A stretch of DNA of 35,112 nt from Thecamonas trahens ATCC 50062 (lineage: Eukaryota > Apusozoa > Apusomonadida > Apusomonadidae), in assembly GCF_000142905.1 (NCBI RefSeq), contig NW_013657603.1, forward strand, positions 16,137-51,248, in the 5' to 3' direction. The notes beneath the pieces are model-generated. The model worked only from the letters and a program-made list of their open reading frames with translations. It had not been told where the DNA came from and searched no databases. Numbering within the stretch: position 1 is the first letter of the stretch; each line of letters begins with the position of its first letter. A program made the translations under genes and the position numbers. This document shows positions 15,909-25,548 of this stretch, piece by piece.

Positions 15909-18900
15909 TTACTCAAGGAATGACTGTGATTCGTAGCCATCGTCGTCGTCACCATCGTCGTCGTCGTCGTCACCATCGCCGTAGTCGTCGTCATAGTCGT
16001 CATCGCCATCGCCATCATCTTCGTCGTCGACGCCATCGAGGACAGACTGGCGGTAGCGCTGGATCTGGGCACGCTGGTGTTCGAGCCGCTTTCGCATGGC
16101 GGCGAGGTCATCATCGTGGGCCGCGGCGGTGTGGCGGGCAGCTGGAGAGAGCGACGGTGGCTGGGCGGCGGTCGCAGTGACTGCGGCCGCATGCGACTCG
16201 GCGGCCATGGATCGATCGAGGAGGAGGGCAGCCGAAAAGTCGGCCGAAGCATTGTGCGACGCAAGGCGCCGGATCTCGGCTTCCTGCAGCTGCGCCAGCG
16301 ACGACTCGGTCGCGCCGCGCAGCCGGAGCTGCTCCACTTCTTGCTTGAGGAGGAGGACCTCGGCTTGCTCCAGCTCGAGCCGCTGGCGGAGCTGCTCGTT
16401 GACCTCGGTCAGTCGCTCAATCTCAGCCTTGGCCGACTCGGCCTGCAGCGACTTGGCTTCGAGCGAGGTTGCTAGCAGCGCCTTAGACGCCCGCTCGTGA
16501 TCAAGCTCCGACTCGAGGCTCGCAATCCGCGTCGTCGCGTCCCGGACTTTGTCGGTCAACTGAGCTACCGCAGCGCTCGACGCAGCCGCTGTTGAGCTCT
16601 GCTTGTCCATCGCCGACGACGACGACGCAAGCAATGCCTCCAGCTTGACCACTCGCGCTCGTGTCGCCTCGAGCTCACCCAGCGCCTCCTCGTGCTTCTC
16701 GGCAAGGAGAGCGAGCTTGGCCGACTCGGCCGAAGCAGCCTCGGTCGCCTTGCTCAGCGCGTGGTCCTTGCTCGCCAGCAGCTCATTGAACTCGGCCTGC
16801 AGTGCTCGCTGAGCCTCTTGCCGCGCCGTAAGCTCAAGGGCAAGGCCCTCGACCTGGTCTTGGATCGAGCCCGAGGCCGAGGCCGAGGCCTCCAGCTTAG
16901 CCCGGATTCGGTCGATCTCGATGGCGGCAGCGGCTGCCTTGGTGGCAGCCTCGTCGCGAGCAGCAAGCGCGGCATCTAGCTCCCGCCGGGCAGCCGCAGC
17001 ATCGCGCCGTGCCGCCCGTGCCGCCTCGCGCTCGGCTGCCACCGACGCGTGGGCCTCTGACGACGCTCGAGTCTCGTCGCCCAGCGCCGCCGCCAGCTTG
17101 GCCCGGAGCGCGCCCATCTCAGTGATGAGCGCCTCCTTTTCGGCGGTGAGCGTAGCGTGCGCGGCCGACAGGGCCGCCAGCTGTGCAGCAAGCGAGTCGC
17201 GCTTGGCGGCGTCGGCCGACGTCTCATTGCGCCGCGCCGCTGCCGTGTCGTCAAGCTGGGCCTCGAGCGAGGCCAGCGCGGCATCTTTCTTGGCAATGTC
17301 GGCGGCGTGCCAGGCAACAGACTGCTTTGCAGTCTCGAGCTCGGTCTCGAGGCCGGCAACCAGAGCGCGCTCGGCAGCCAGTTCGTCTTGAACCTTGGCT
17401 AAGGACGCGGCGGCCGCCGCGGCATCGGCCTCCAGTGCAGCAATCGTGTTGTCACGGTGGAGGACCTCGTCGCGCCAGGCCGCGACCTTGTCCTGGGCAC
17501 TCTTGGCTGAGCGCTCCCACTCGTCACGCTCGGCTGTCACCGCCGACACTGCACTCGCGGCCGTGCTGTTGGCCTCGTGCACCGCGTTGACAGCATCATC
17601 ATGGGCGGCAGCCAGACGGGACTCGAGCCCGGCGTTGGCACTCCGCAAACTCTCGATCTCGCGCTTGGCCTCATCGAGGGCAGCCAGGGCGCCGTCATAC
17701 GCATCCTGGTTCGCAGCCTGCATCAGCTGAGCCTCGCGCTGCTGTCGCATGGCATCGTCTTGCGCAACAAGCAGCTCTTCGAGCTCGCCGACCCTGGCAG
17801 TAGCAGCCGCTTCGACCTCGCGAGCCTGTGAGCGGGCGGCAGTCTCGGTAGCGCGGGCGGCGTCGGCGGTGGCAGAGAGCGAGGCAACGCGGGCAAGAGC
17901 CTCGTCGAGCGCGGTTGATCGCGCAGCCAGCTCGCTGCGGAGCTTGGCAACAGCGTCGTCGGCGGCTTCGAGTCGGACCGAGGCAACCATGAGCGACTCC
18001 TTCAGCTCGTCGACCTCGGAAGCCTTGGCTCGGAGCTCGGCGAGAGCGTCCGAGTGTGCAGCGCGAGCGTCGGCAAGGTCGGCGGCCAGCTCGCGAAGCT
18101 GCTTGCCGGCCTCGGAGCGGGCTTCGGACGAGAGCGCCGAAGCGGCGCCAAGCGATTGGAGACGAGCTTGCAGGTCGGCAATGTGGTCGTTGGCGGCGGC
18201 AAGTTCGGAGCGAGAGGCGGAAAGTGCAGCGTCTGCTCCCTCCTTGGCCTCGCGCTCAGCCTTCAGCTGCGACCGGAGCTCGGCTCTTTGCTCAGCAGCA
18301 AGGCCAGCCTGTGCCGAGAGAGTAGCGATCTGAGTCTGAAGGTTGGCGTTGGCAGCGTCGGCATCGGCGGCGGCGGCGGCACGGGTGCGGAGAGCGGCAA
18401 GCTCTGCGTTGGCGGCGGCGAGCTTGGCCTGCGACCGTGACAGCGCATCCGACTTGGCAGCAACGAGCGCCGACTTTTCCCGCAACGCGGCCTGGGCCTC
18501 AAGCAGCTCGTCCATGAGCTCGTTGTGGTTGATCCGCGAGCGGTCGGCGCCCTCGGCCCGGAGCGAAGCGGCCTGGGCCTCGGAGAGCGCCGCAGTGTGG
18601 GCGACATCGGCGCGGTCTGCGGCAGCCTCGAGTGCCGAAATGCGCGAGTTGGCGGCGTCGAGGTTGGCGCGGAGCACGTTGCGCTCTGCTTGGAGGGCGG
18701 CCAAGTCGAGCTCGACCTGGGCTGGAGTTGATGCAGCCTCCTTGGCGGCGCGGAGGGCGGCGGCAGCCTCCTCGCGGGCGTCCTCCAGCTCGCGAGTAAG
18801 GGCGAGCGCGTGCTCGTTGGCGTCGTTGGCCTCGGTCCGTGCCGCATTGGCAGCCCGCTCGAGCTCGTTGACTGAGCCAAGCAGGGTCTCATGCTCGAGC

Positions 18901-20792
18901 TCGAGAGCCGCCATCTGCTGGACAAGCGTATTGAGCGAGTCGGCATATTTGTCCTTGAGCGCCTCCAACTCGCGAAGCTCGGCGATGGCTTCGCGGAGCT
19001 GGTTGGAGAGGCGAGAGACTTCGGCGTTGGAGGTCACAAGCTCCTCCTCATAGGCGCGCTCGACATCAGCATCGCGCTCGGCTCGGGACGCGGCGTTGTC
19101 GGCGAGAGTGGCGCGGTCGGCGGCGAGGACGGCATTCTCGTCTGTGAGCGCCTGCTGCGCGAGCTGGGCCTCTTGCAGGCGGGCGTGGAGGTCGGCGGTG
19201 ACGGTTCGTTCGGCAGCGAGCGCCTGTGTGGCCTCGTCGGCACGGGCGAGTGCGTTGGAGAGCTCGGCTTCGAGCGTGGCAAGCCGAGTGGTGGCCGGAT
19301 CAAGCTCGAGCTCAAGGGCGGCGTGCTCGGCAGCAAGACGCTCGAGCGTCGATGTCAGCTGGGCCTTTTCGGCGGCCAGGGCGCGGGCCGAGTCTCCGAC
19401 GTCGGCGGCGTTGCCTTCGGCAGCGGCAGCGCGGGCAGCAATGGCGGCGATGCCGTTGCGGACGGCCGAGGCGCGGAGTGAGGCGTGCTGGGTGGCGAGG
19501 CGAAGGCGCTCGAGCATGCCAGCAGCGGCGGGCGTGGCACCGGCCGACGCAGCAAGCGCCGAGGCGGTCGAGGCGGCAGCGGCGGCGGCGGCGTCGGCTG
19601 GGCCGACCAAGGTCTTGGGCTCGACTCCGGCGACCTGGAGCGCCGTCTCAAGGCTGTCGAGGGCGCGTGACTCGGCAGCGAGCAGCTTGTCGGCAGCAGT
19701 GGTGATCGAGTCGAGGGCGGCGCGAACAGAAGCGAGTTCTGTGGTGGCGGCGTCGAGGGCACGGACGTTCTTGCGAGAGGCAGCGTCTTGGTCGGCGCGA
19801 AGCGAGATCTGGGCCTCGAGCTGGGCCTCATGAGCGTCAAGCCGCTGCAGTACAAGCGACTGGAGGGCTGGATCCGGGCCCTGTTTCCCGCTGGCCGACT
19901 GCTGCAGGAACGAGGTCCGCCAGACCGAGGTCTCACCGACCGCCAGCGCCTGGATCTGGAGGGTGTAGTTGGCGAGGTCGAGGTCGCGTGAGAGCGAGGC
20001 AATGCGAGCGGCGGCGTCGGCGGCGGCTTCGGACGACTGAGCTTCGAGAGCAGCGTGGGCGGCGGCGAGCTCGGCGTGGCGAGCAGAGGTCTCTGCCAGC
20101 GTCGCCTCCGTCTTTTCCAGCGATGCGGCGTAGCCAGAAGCTGAGCCGCGAAACTTGTCCCGCTCTGCCGTGACGACATCGAGAGCGCCGCGGAGCTGGG
20201 CGAGCTCGACCCGGAGGGCGCCGGCATCGACGTCGGACTGGTGGCTGCCAGCGCGAGCCTGACTCAGGTCATCCTCGAGCTGGGCGATGCGCGAGCGGGC
20301 TGAAAGCAGCTCTGCGGTAACTCCCTGGACCTCCTTGGTCAGCGCCATGACCTTGCGGTGAGCGCGCGAGTCCGGCGAGGCGGTAGCGGCCGACGACGCC
20401 GCCGAGGCCGCCAGCGATCGGGCGCGCGACTCGGCGGCTTCGGCCCGGCGGACGGCGAGCTTGGCCTTGCGCTCGAGCTGGGCCTCGCGGGCGACGGCTG
20501 CGGCAGCCTCCCGCGAGAGCGACGCGTTCTGCGCCTTGAGCCGGGCCAAACTTCCTGCATCGGTGGCAGCAAGGTGGCCCAGCGGCGGTGGGCCTGCCGG
20601 TGCGGTCCGCCGACGAGCAGCCGACGACGACGTTGCTGGGCGCGAAAGCTGGCGCGCTGGCGGCTCGGCCAACGAAGCCCGTAGTGAGGCCGTTCGGGCC
20701 TGAATAGCAGATATAGAAGCCGAGAGCGAAGGAGGCTGTCGATGTGGTGATGAATGGCTTAGTTGTGAAGCTGTAAGCGGTCGGCGGTGCAT
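15909..20792 (-). CDS. Large coiled-coil protein, 1627 residues, with acidic C-terminus
   Basis: One continuous frame without introns. After a Ser/Pro/Arg-rich basic N-terminus of about 100 residues, the protein is nearly all predicted coiled coil to about residue 1560: Ala/Leu heptads with Glu, Arg, Lys and Asp, and few Pro or Gly. A break at about 300-330 (SVWRTSFLQQ, SGKQGPDP) separates two rods. The last 45 residues are almost pure Asp/Gly/Glu with a final YESQSFLE. No motor, membrane anchor, GRIP or other tethering domain is visible, so it could be a cytoskeletal, centrosomal or Golgi rod; I cannot choose. The start at 20792 was chosen because upstream sequence in the same frame is Pro-rich and translates a 14-base G run (20809-20822) that looks like leader. 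It is divergent from the polytopic gene. Confidence 0.85.
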   Translation of the reverse strand: MHRRPLTASQLSHSSPHRQPPSLSASISAIQARTASLRASLAEPPARQLSRPATSSSAARRRTAPAGPPPLGHLAATDAGSLARLKAQNASLSREAAAAVAREAQLERKAKLAVRRAEAAESRARSLAASAASSAATASPDSRAHRKVMALTKEVQGVTAELLSARSRIAQLEDDLSQARAGSHQSDVDAGALRVELAQLRGALDVVTAERDKFRGSASGYAASLEKTEATLAETSARHAELAAAHAALEAQSSEAAADAAARIASLSRDLDLANYTLQIQALAVGETSVWRTSFLQQSASGKQGPDPALQSLVLQRLDAHEAQLEAQISLRADQDAASRKNVRALDAATTELASVRAALDSITTAADKLLAAESRALDSLETALQVAGVEPKTLVGPADAAAAAAASTASALAASAGATPAAAGMLERLRLATQHASLRASAVRNGIAAIAARAAAAEGNAADVGDSARALAAEKAQLTSTLERLAAEHAALELELDPATTRLATLEAELSNALARADEATQALAAERTVTADLHARLQEAQLAQQALTDENAVLAADRATLADNAASRAERDADVERAYEEELVTSNAEVSRLSNQLREAIAELRELEALKDKYADSLNTLVQQMAALELEHETLLGSVNELERAANAARTEANDANEHALALTRELEDAREEAAAALRAAKEAASTPAQVELDLAALQAERNVLRANLDAANSRISALEAAADRADVAHTAALSEAQAASLRAEGADRSRINHNELMDELLEAQAALREKSALVAAKSDALSRSQAKLAAANAELAALRTRAAAAADADAANANLQTQIATLSAQAGLAAEQRAELRSQLKAEREAKEGADAALSASRSELAAANDHIADLQARLQSLGAASALSSEARSEAGKQLRELAADLADARAAHSDALAELRAKASEVDELKESLMVASVRLEAADDAVAKLRSELAARSTALDEALARVASLSATADAARATETAARSQAREVEAAATARVGELEELLVAQDDAMRQQREAQLMQAANQDAYDGALAALDEAKREIESLRSANAGLESRLAAAHDDAVNAVHEANSTAASAVSAVTAERDEWERSAKSAQDKVAAWRDEVLHRDNTIAALEADAAAAAASLAKVQDELAAERALVAGLETELETAKQSVAWHAADIAKKDAALASLEAQLDDTAAARRNETSADAAKRDSLAAQLAALSAAHATLTAEKEALITEMGALRAKLAAALGDETRASSEAHASVAAEREAARAARRDAAAARRELDAALAARDEAATKAAAAAIEIDRIRAKLEASASASGSIQDQVEGLALELTARQEAQRALQAEFNELLASKDHALSKATEAASAESAKLALLAEKHEEALGELEATRARVVKLEALLASSSSAMDKQSSTAAASSAAVAQLTDKVRDATTRIASLESELDHERASKALLATSLEAKSLQAESAKAEIERLTEVNEQLRQRLELEQAEVLLLKQEVEQLRLRGATESSLAQLQEAEIRRLASHNASADFSAALLLDRSMAAESHAAAVTATAAQPPSLSPAARHTAAAHDDDLAAMRKRLEHQRAQIQRYRQSVLDGVDDEDDGDGDDDYDDDYGDGDDDDDDGDDDDGYESQSFLE

Positions 20793-21010
20793 AGTGGGGA
20801 TGGGGCTTGGGGGGGGGGGGGGCGGGAGGGGTGGTGACATGATTGATGGTTGAGGTAATCGTTGGCTGTGGCTGTGTGGCATTTTGCCACTTTTGCTCGG
20901 CACTTTGCTGAACTGGCGCGAGCAGGGGCAAATGGTAGAAAATGCGTGGGTAACTGAGGGAGGGGGGCGTGTACAGGGAGGAAGGGCTACCACTCAACTA
21001 CGACGTAACC
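20793..21010. promoter_or_regulatory. Short divergent promoter region
   Basis: 218 bp separate the start codons of the coiled-coil gene (-) and the polytopic gene (+). It contains a 14-base G run at 20809-20822. On the coiled-coil sense strand the leader is C-rich. Both promoters must lie here, so bidirectional control is plausible. Confidence 0.55.
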
Positions 21011-21307
21011 ATGGCAGCTACGGTGGCGTCTTTGACGGATATCATGCATGGTATGTGGAAGATGGTGATAGGGTGGGTGAGGGCCAGTGACTGCGTTGTG
21101 AGTGGGTGGTAGGGGAACAGGGACGTAGGGGTGCGTGGGAGGGGGGGGGGGGAAGGGGAAGGACGCCAGCAAACGAAGATATGAACCGATGGTGTTGGCG
21201 GGTGGTTGGCACGCGTGTCAAGATTTTTGGCGCGTTTGGGGGGGGGGGGAAGAAGAAGGGAGGGGGTGGGGAGGGAGGGGGGACTGACAATGTGTGTATG
21301 TGTGTAT

Positions 21308-21351
<44 letters not shown>

Positions 21352-22929
21352 TGATGATGGCGTGTCGTGGGTTGACATGGTGTGGTGGCGGTGATGGTGG
21401 CGGTGGTGGGGTTGGTGGGCTCGGCGTGGTCCGGGTGCGGGGGGGTAGACCTGTGGGTCGGTTGCGAGACGGTGGAGCATGGCATCCCGTACTTTCCGCT
21501 GTTTGTCGGCAACATTGCCATCATGCTTGGTGCCTTTGTCATTCCTTGGGTCATGGTCCACACGGGCGGCCTTGTCCGATTCTCGGCCTATGTACGTAAG
21601 GATGGAGGTGTGGGGGGGGGAATGCGGGCGGCGATCGGTCGGCAAAGCACCGGCGGCGAGGGACTGACTGATGATGGCAATGTGGGTGTGGGGCAATAGG
21701 CATGGCTCGCGTGGGGTGCATACGCGGCGGTGGAGTTCTACGCCGGGCTGCTTGTTGGGCGGTACGCGACGTGTGATGGATGCTCGCCGCTGGAGGATGC
21801 GCTCGAGTCGCCGGCGTCGACAGCGTGGTTCTCGGACTGGATTCTGCTGTGGCCGATGTGTGCGGTGTACTGCTACGTGACGGCGCACCGGTGGGGCTTT
21901 GGCAGCGAGGCGTGGAAGTACACTGCGCTTGCGGTGGTGGCGGGTCCGCAGGTGGGCGTGCCGTACGTGTGCGTGCGGATTCTGGACGTTGCCGAGAAGG
22001 GCGGCGATGTGGACCGGAGCAAGTACCGGTGGGCCGAGTACCTCTGGGTTGCGCTCTCTGCGCTCGAGTGCGTGGTGTGGCTCCCGCAGTTCCTTGCGTT
22101 CTTCATGCAGCCGGAGAACTGCTGGACGTGGCCGCTTGCCGAGGCGATGTGGGGCAACCCGATGAATACGTTTGTGGCGCAGTCTGTGTCGATCACGGGC
22201 TGGTTTGCGGACGCGTGGATTCTCTCTGTGGTCCCGCACAAGAGCCATCACATGTGGTACCTGGCGTTTGCGCTGCTCGCCTTCCACAACCTTGTGCTGA
22301 CGCTCGCGGTGCTGTGGGTCATTCCGGCGTGGATGGAGCAGCCAACCGGCAAGTGGATCCGTGGCATGCTTGCGCGGCCCAAGTTTGACCTCGCGCCGGT
22401 GATGGGCGCGGCGACGGCGGGATACATTGTGGCGCTTGTTGTGGGTGCCTTCTACGTGGCGCTGGACGTCTCCAAGGGCTTCGCGGTCGCACTCCTCGCC
22501 ATCTACGGCACCATGGCGCTGATGTCGCCGTTTGGCCGGCCGTCGGTCTGGCACGAGTTTGGCTCGTGGATGATTGCGTCCAAGGTCCACACGGTGGCGT
22601 TCCTCGCCTCGACGGCGACGGTCCTCGTGGGCACGCTGGCGCAGACCGAGCTTGCGCCGTCGGACCTCGCGCTGACCTTCCACTGGCTCTCGAGCTTCCC
22701 GCTCATCTCGACCCTCGGTGGGCTGGCTATTTACGTCCTCGCTGCCACCGAGCTCTGGCGCATCCTCTCGTACACCTCTCAGCAGACATCCGAGGACGCG
22801 GTGGCGTACTTTTTCAAGGCCGCCTTTGCTGCCCCGTTCCTCTTCCTCACCTCGCCGGGCTTCTTCCCGCTCCCGGGACTTGACGCGCTCCGGCGGATCC
22901 TGCTCGCCTCGCGTCGGTCGAACCATTAA
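21011..22929 (+). CDS. Polytopic membrane protein, about 10 helices, unrecognised family (three exons)
   Basis: Exons 21011-21050, 21449-21591 and 21700-22929 give 470 residues. Intron 1 (398 bp, donor GTATGTGG) is phase 1: the last G of exon 1 and AC of exon 2 form Asp14, giving MHDLWVGCETVEHGIPYFP. Intron 2 (109 bp, donor GTACGTAA, acceptor CAATAG) is phase 0, joining FSAY to AWLAWGAY. The reading frames agree across both junctions, which supports the model. The protein has a first helix at about 29-51 and then alternating hydrophobic helices to the C-terminus, with a Cys-rich loop (ATCDGC) near residue 85 and an Asn-Pro-Met-Asn-Thr loop near 210. There is no signal peptide; the ends are short. 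I considered EXPERA/EBP sterol isomerases because of scattered Trp/Glu/Pro residues but do not see their conserved Asp/His/Glu pattern. Function unknown. Confidence 0.75.
21291..21350 (+). repeat. TG microsatellite inside intron 1
   Basis: About 60 bp of TG repeat with two TATG/TTTG interruptions in intron 1 of the polytopic gene. The same intron has G runs near 21140-21151 and 21238-21249. Its sense strand is therefore almost entirely G and T. Confidence 0.95.
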
Positions 22930-22950
22930 ACAGTGCTGTGGCTTTGGTCT

Positions 22951-23248
22951 GCTTCCGTTGAGCCGATCGGGATCTTTGGCCTTGAACGCCCAAGTGTGCC
23001 TGAACTCGGACTTGTGTGCGCGGCTTCCGTTGAGCCGATCGGGATCTTTGGCCTTGAACGCCCAAGTGTGCCTGAACTCGGACTTGTGTGCGCGGCTTCC
23101 GTTGAGCCGATCGGGATCTTTGGCCTTGAACGCCCAAGTGTGCCTGAACTCGGACTTGTGTGCGCGGCGTCCGTTGAGCCGATCGGGATCTTTGGCCTTG
23201 AACGCCCAAGTGTGCCTGAACTCGGACTTGTGTGCGCGGCGTCCGTTT
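22951..23248. repeat. 72-bp minisatellite, four tandem copies plus a fragment
   Basis: Units start at 22951, 23023, 23095 and 23167, with about ten bases of a fifth at 23239. Copies are almost identical; units differ at one position near the boundary (GCTTCCGTT versus GCGTCCGTT). Each unit contains the palindrome CCGATCGG. The array starts 22 bp after the stop of the polytopic gene and lies before the end of the convergent PTBP gene, so it is probably 3' UTR or intergenic. 72 is divisible by three, and several frames stay open through it, which creates spurious long reading frames. Positions 23249-23520 beyond it hold nothing I recognise. Confidence 0.95.
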
Positions 23249-23520
23249 CGCTCAGAGTGTCGAGTAATGTTTACTATGTCACCGTCTTTGTGTTGGTTGA
23301 TCACGCGTTTTTGGGTAGCGTCGGACGTCAGTCGGCTGCAGTGGGCTGTAGAAGGCGAGTAGCGCGAAGCGAGGGAGCTTGTTGTGGTGTATGCAGTGTG
23401 GAGAAAGTCATTGAGCGGGTGGGAGAGGGAGTGCAAGGCGTCGGGAGTGAGAACGTGGGAGTGTGGTTTTTCAACGAGAGCGCGGGCTGGAAGCAGGCAT
23501 GTTGGGGGCTCGAGTCTGGG

Positions 23521-25113
23521 TCATACTTTATCGCAATCAGGGTGGCAGCGGAGCTGAGCATCAGCAACGGGAAGTGGGGGAGAGAGAGGGGCGGAGGTGG
23601 ATGTGGATGAAGGCGAAGAGGAGAAGGCGATCCGGATGGAGCGACCGTGGACGAGGGCGCCGTGGAGAGAGGCGAGGGCATCGATGGCAGCGGCGACCGA
23701 GGGCATGTCGACGAGTGCCTGCCGCTTGGTCCGTGACTTGAAGACATTGACAGCGAGCGGTGGACCGGCGACGCGGGTGAGGAGGTCGACGAGCTCGGGC
23801 TCGGGAAGCGAGTACGCGAGGTTGGAGAGGTGGAGGCGAGCCGAGGAAGGGCGACGTGTTTGGCGTTGTTGCCGTGTGTGGAGCGGAAGCGGTTGAGAGG
23901 CGAGTCGGCGTACGAGCACCCGCGCAGCAGCGCGTCGGTGTGCGCGGACGGTTCGGGCTCGGGCGTGACTGCGAGCGCGTCGTCAAAGAGGGTGGCCCCG
24001 TCGAGGGCGGCGGTGGCGGCAGCGACGGCGTTGACCGAGGAAAAGGTGACCAGCGCCGCGCCGCCGTCAAGGAGCGAGATGTTGGTGATGTTGCCGTACG
24101 ACGAGAAGAGGTTGAAGAGCGCGTCGAGCGAGTGGCGCGACGAGGTCAGGTTGTGAATCAGGATCGTTCCCGGTGTAGACGACGCCGTTTCGGACTCTGC
24201 GGGCGCAAGCTTAGGCTGGGTGGGTGGGCGTGGGCGTGGGCGCGGGCGCGGGCGTGGGCGTAGGCGCGGACTCGGCAGTGGGCTCGGCAGCGGTGTAGTC
24301 ACGCGAGAACTGCGTGTCAAACTTGAGCGTCAACGTCTGCTGCTTCTTGGAGAACTGCAGGTCAAGGACGCCCGGAGCGCGTGGATCGGCTGGGGCGAGT
24401 GGCGTGTTCTGCATGCGGTCGACGGCAGCAGCGGCAGCGTCGGCAGACGGCATCTGGACAAGAGCCTTGGTGACAGCGCCGTTGTCAAAGACAACGATTT
24501 TCTCGGGCGAGGCAGAGAAGGGCGCAAAGGCGGCGCGGAGGGCGTCTGCGGTTACTGCGGACGCGTCTTGCGGTAGTCCGAGTACCGAGACGAGCAGGAC
24601 ACGCGAGAGCGACTTGGCGGCCGACTTGAACTTGGGCTTGTCGGCGGAGGACTCGTTGAGGCGTGCGTGTGACGAGTGTTGGAACCAGAGCGAGCGGCCG
24701 CGGACCTTGGCAGGCTGACCAGCGTAGCGGGCCACGACTGCTGCTGCTTGAGTCGCGTTCTCCATCTCGAGCAGGGCCTGGTTGCGCGAGCGCATGATGA
24801 GCGACTTGACGACCGTGCCGCAGAAGAGGACGAGCGAGAGCAGATCGGCCTCGGACACGTCGGCAGTCACGTTGCGGACGTGTAGGACCGGGCCATGAGC
24901 AGTCTTGCCCTTTCCCCTGCCCTTGCCTTTCCCCTTCTTGGGCGCATTCTGGGGCTTGGTCTTGCGCGCCCGGTGTGTCGTGGTCCGACTCGGCCGAGTG
25001 GGCGGGCGGGCAATCTTGTCGCGCCAGTTGGCGGCCTCAGCAGCACGGCCGGGCAGCGCAACCTGAGATCCGTCTGGCGTGGTGATAGCCACCTTCCTCC
25101 GGAACGCAGACAT
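23521..25113 (-). CDS. Polypyrimidine tract-binding protein homologue (four RRMs), frame interrupted twice
   Basis: About 530 residues once joined, matching human PTBP1 (531). A basic Gly/Lys N-terminus leads to RRM1 (about 75-151: VLHVRNVTADVSEADLL, NQALLEME, LWFQHSSHA), RRM2 (about 172-273, ending with the PTB hallmark FSRDYT after LQFSKKQQTLTLKF), RRM3 (TILIHNLTSSRHSLDALF, ALVTFSS) with the linker SPLNRFR, and RRM4 (SARLHLSNLAYSLPEPEL, RQALVDMPSVAAAIDALASLH, IRIAF). RRM1-2, RRM3 and RRM4 lie in three different frames. The shift between RRM3 and RRM4 sits at a GGG run (CCC on the sense strand) at 23849-23851; no intron fits. The shift between RRM2 and RRM3 lies in about 24200-24300 in Pro/Thr/Ala repeat DNA. 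The protein regulates splicing and RNA stability by binding CU-rich RNA. It lies 435 bp downstream of the PRP17 gene on the same strand. Confidence 0.85.
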
Positions 25114-25548
25114 GCTGCGATCTGTAGGACGATAGATGGAAGTAAGGTGTGGTGAGTGTGGGTGCGTGGTGGTGGGGGAAGGGGGGGAGGGGGGAAGGGG
25201 GGTGTTGGGGCTGACGTCGCCGATGTCGCTGACCTCACAAGTTGTGTGACCTGTGGCTGCGGAACAGGCGAGGGGTGCAGAAGGGATCCGAGGAAGGATG
25301 GAGGAAGGCGGGAGGGGCTTGTCGGGAGGGGCTATCGTGTGGGTAAGGGTAGGATGTGTGCTGGGATGAAGAGAGTGTGCTGGAGAAGAAGGGAGAATGT
25401 GTGTGGGAGGGGGGCAATGGAAGGTTTGCGTACAAGGGGCGGGTGGAATGCGGAAGTGAGAGGAATGCTGTGCCGAATTGGGAGGAGACATTGGTGAGCA
25501 TTTGGATGGCTTTGTTGAGGTCAGGATCGGAGGGAGTGTAGGCGGGGA
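25114..25548. other. Intergenic region between PRP17 and PTBP genes
   Basis: 435 bp. On the minus (sense) strand it is pyrimidine-rich, with CCCCC and CCCAC words near the PTBP start at 25113. It should hold the PRP17 3' end and the PTBP promoter. No gene is seen. Confidence 0.6.

Noticed and set aside
21011-22929. EXPERA/emopamil-binding (EBP) family identity for the polytopic protein.
   Set aside because: Hydrophobicity and some Trp/Pro residues fit, but the conserved acidic and His residues of that family are not seen in order.
22951-23248. The 72-bp array as a possible CRISPR.
   Set aside because: Copies are contiguous with no unique spacers, and the genome is eukaryotic.
20998-23436. 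An 812-codon open frame on the minus strand over the polytopic gene and the 72-bp repeat.
   Set aside because: It is Arg/His-rich, lies antisense to a phase-consistent three-exon gene, and is kept open by the stop-free 72-bp repeat and GC-rich codon bias.
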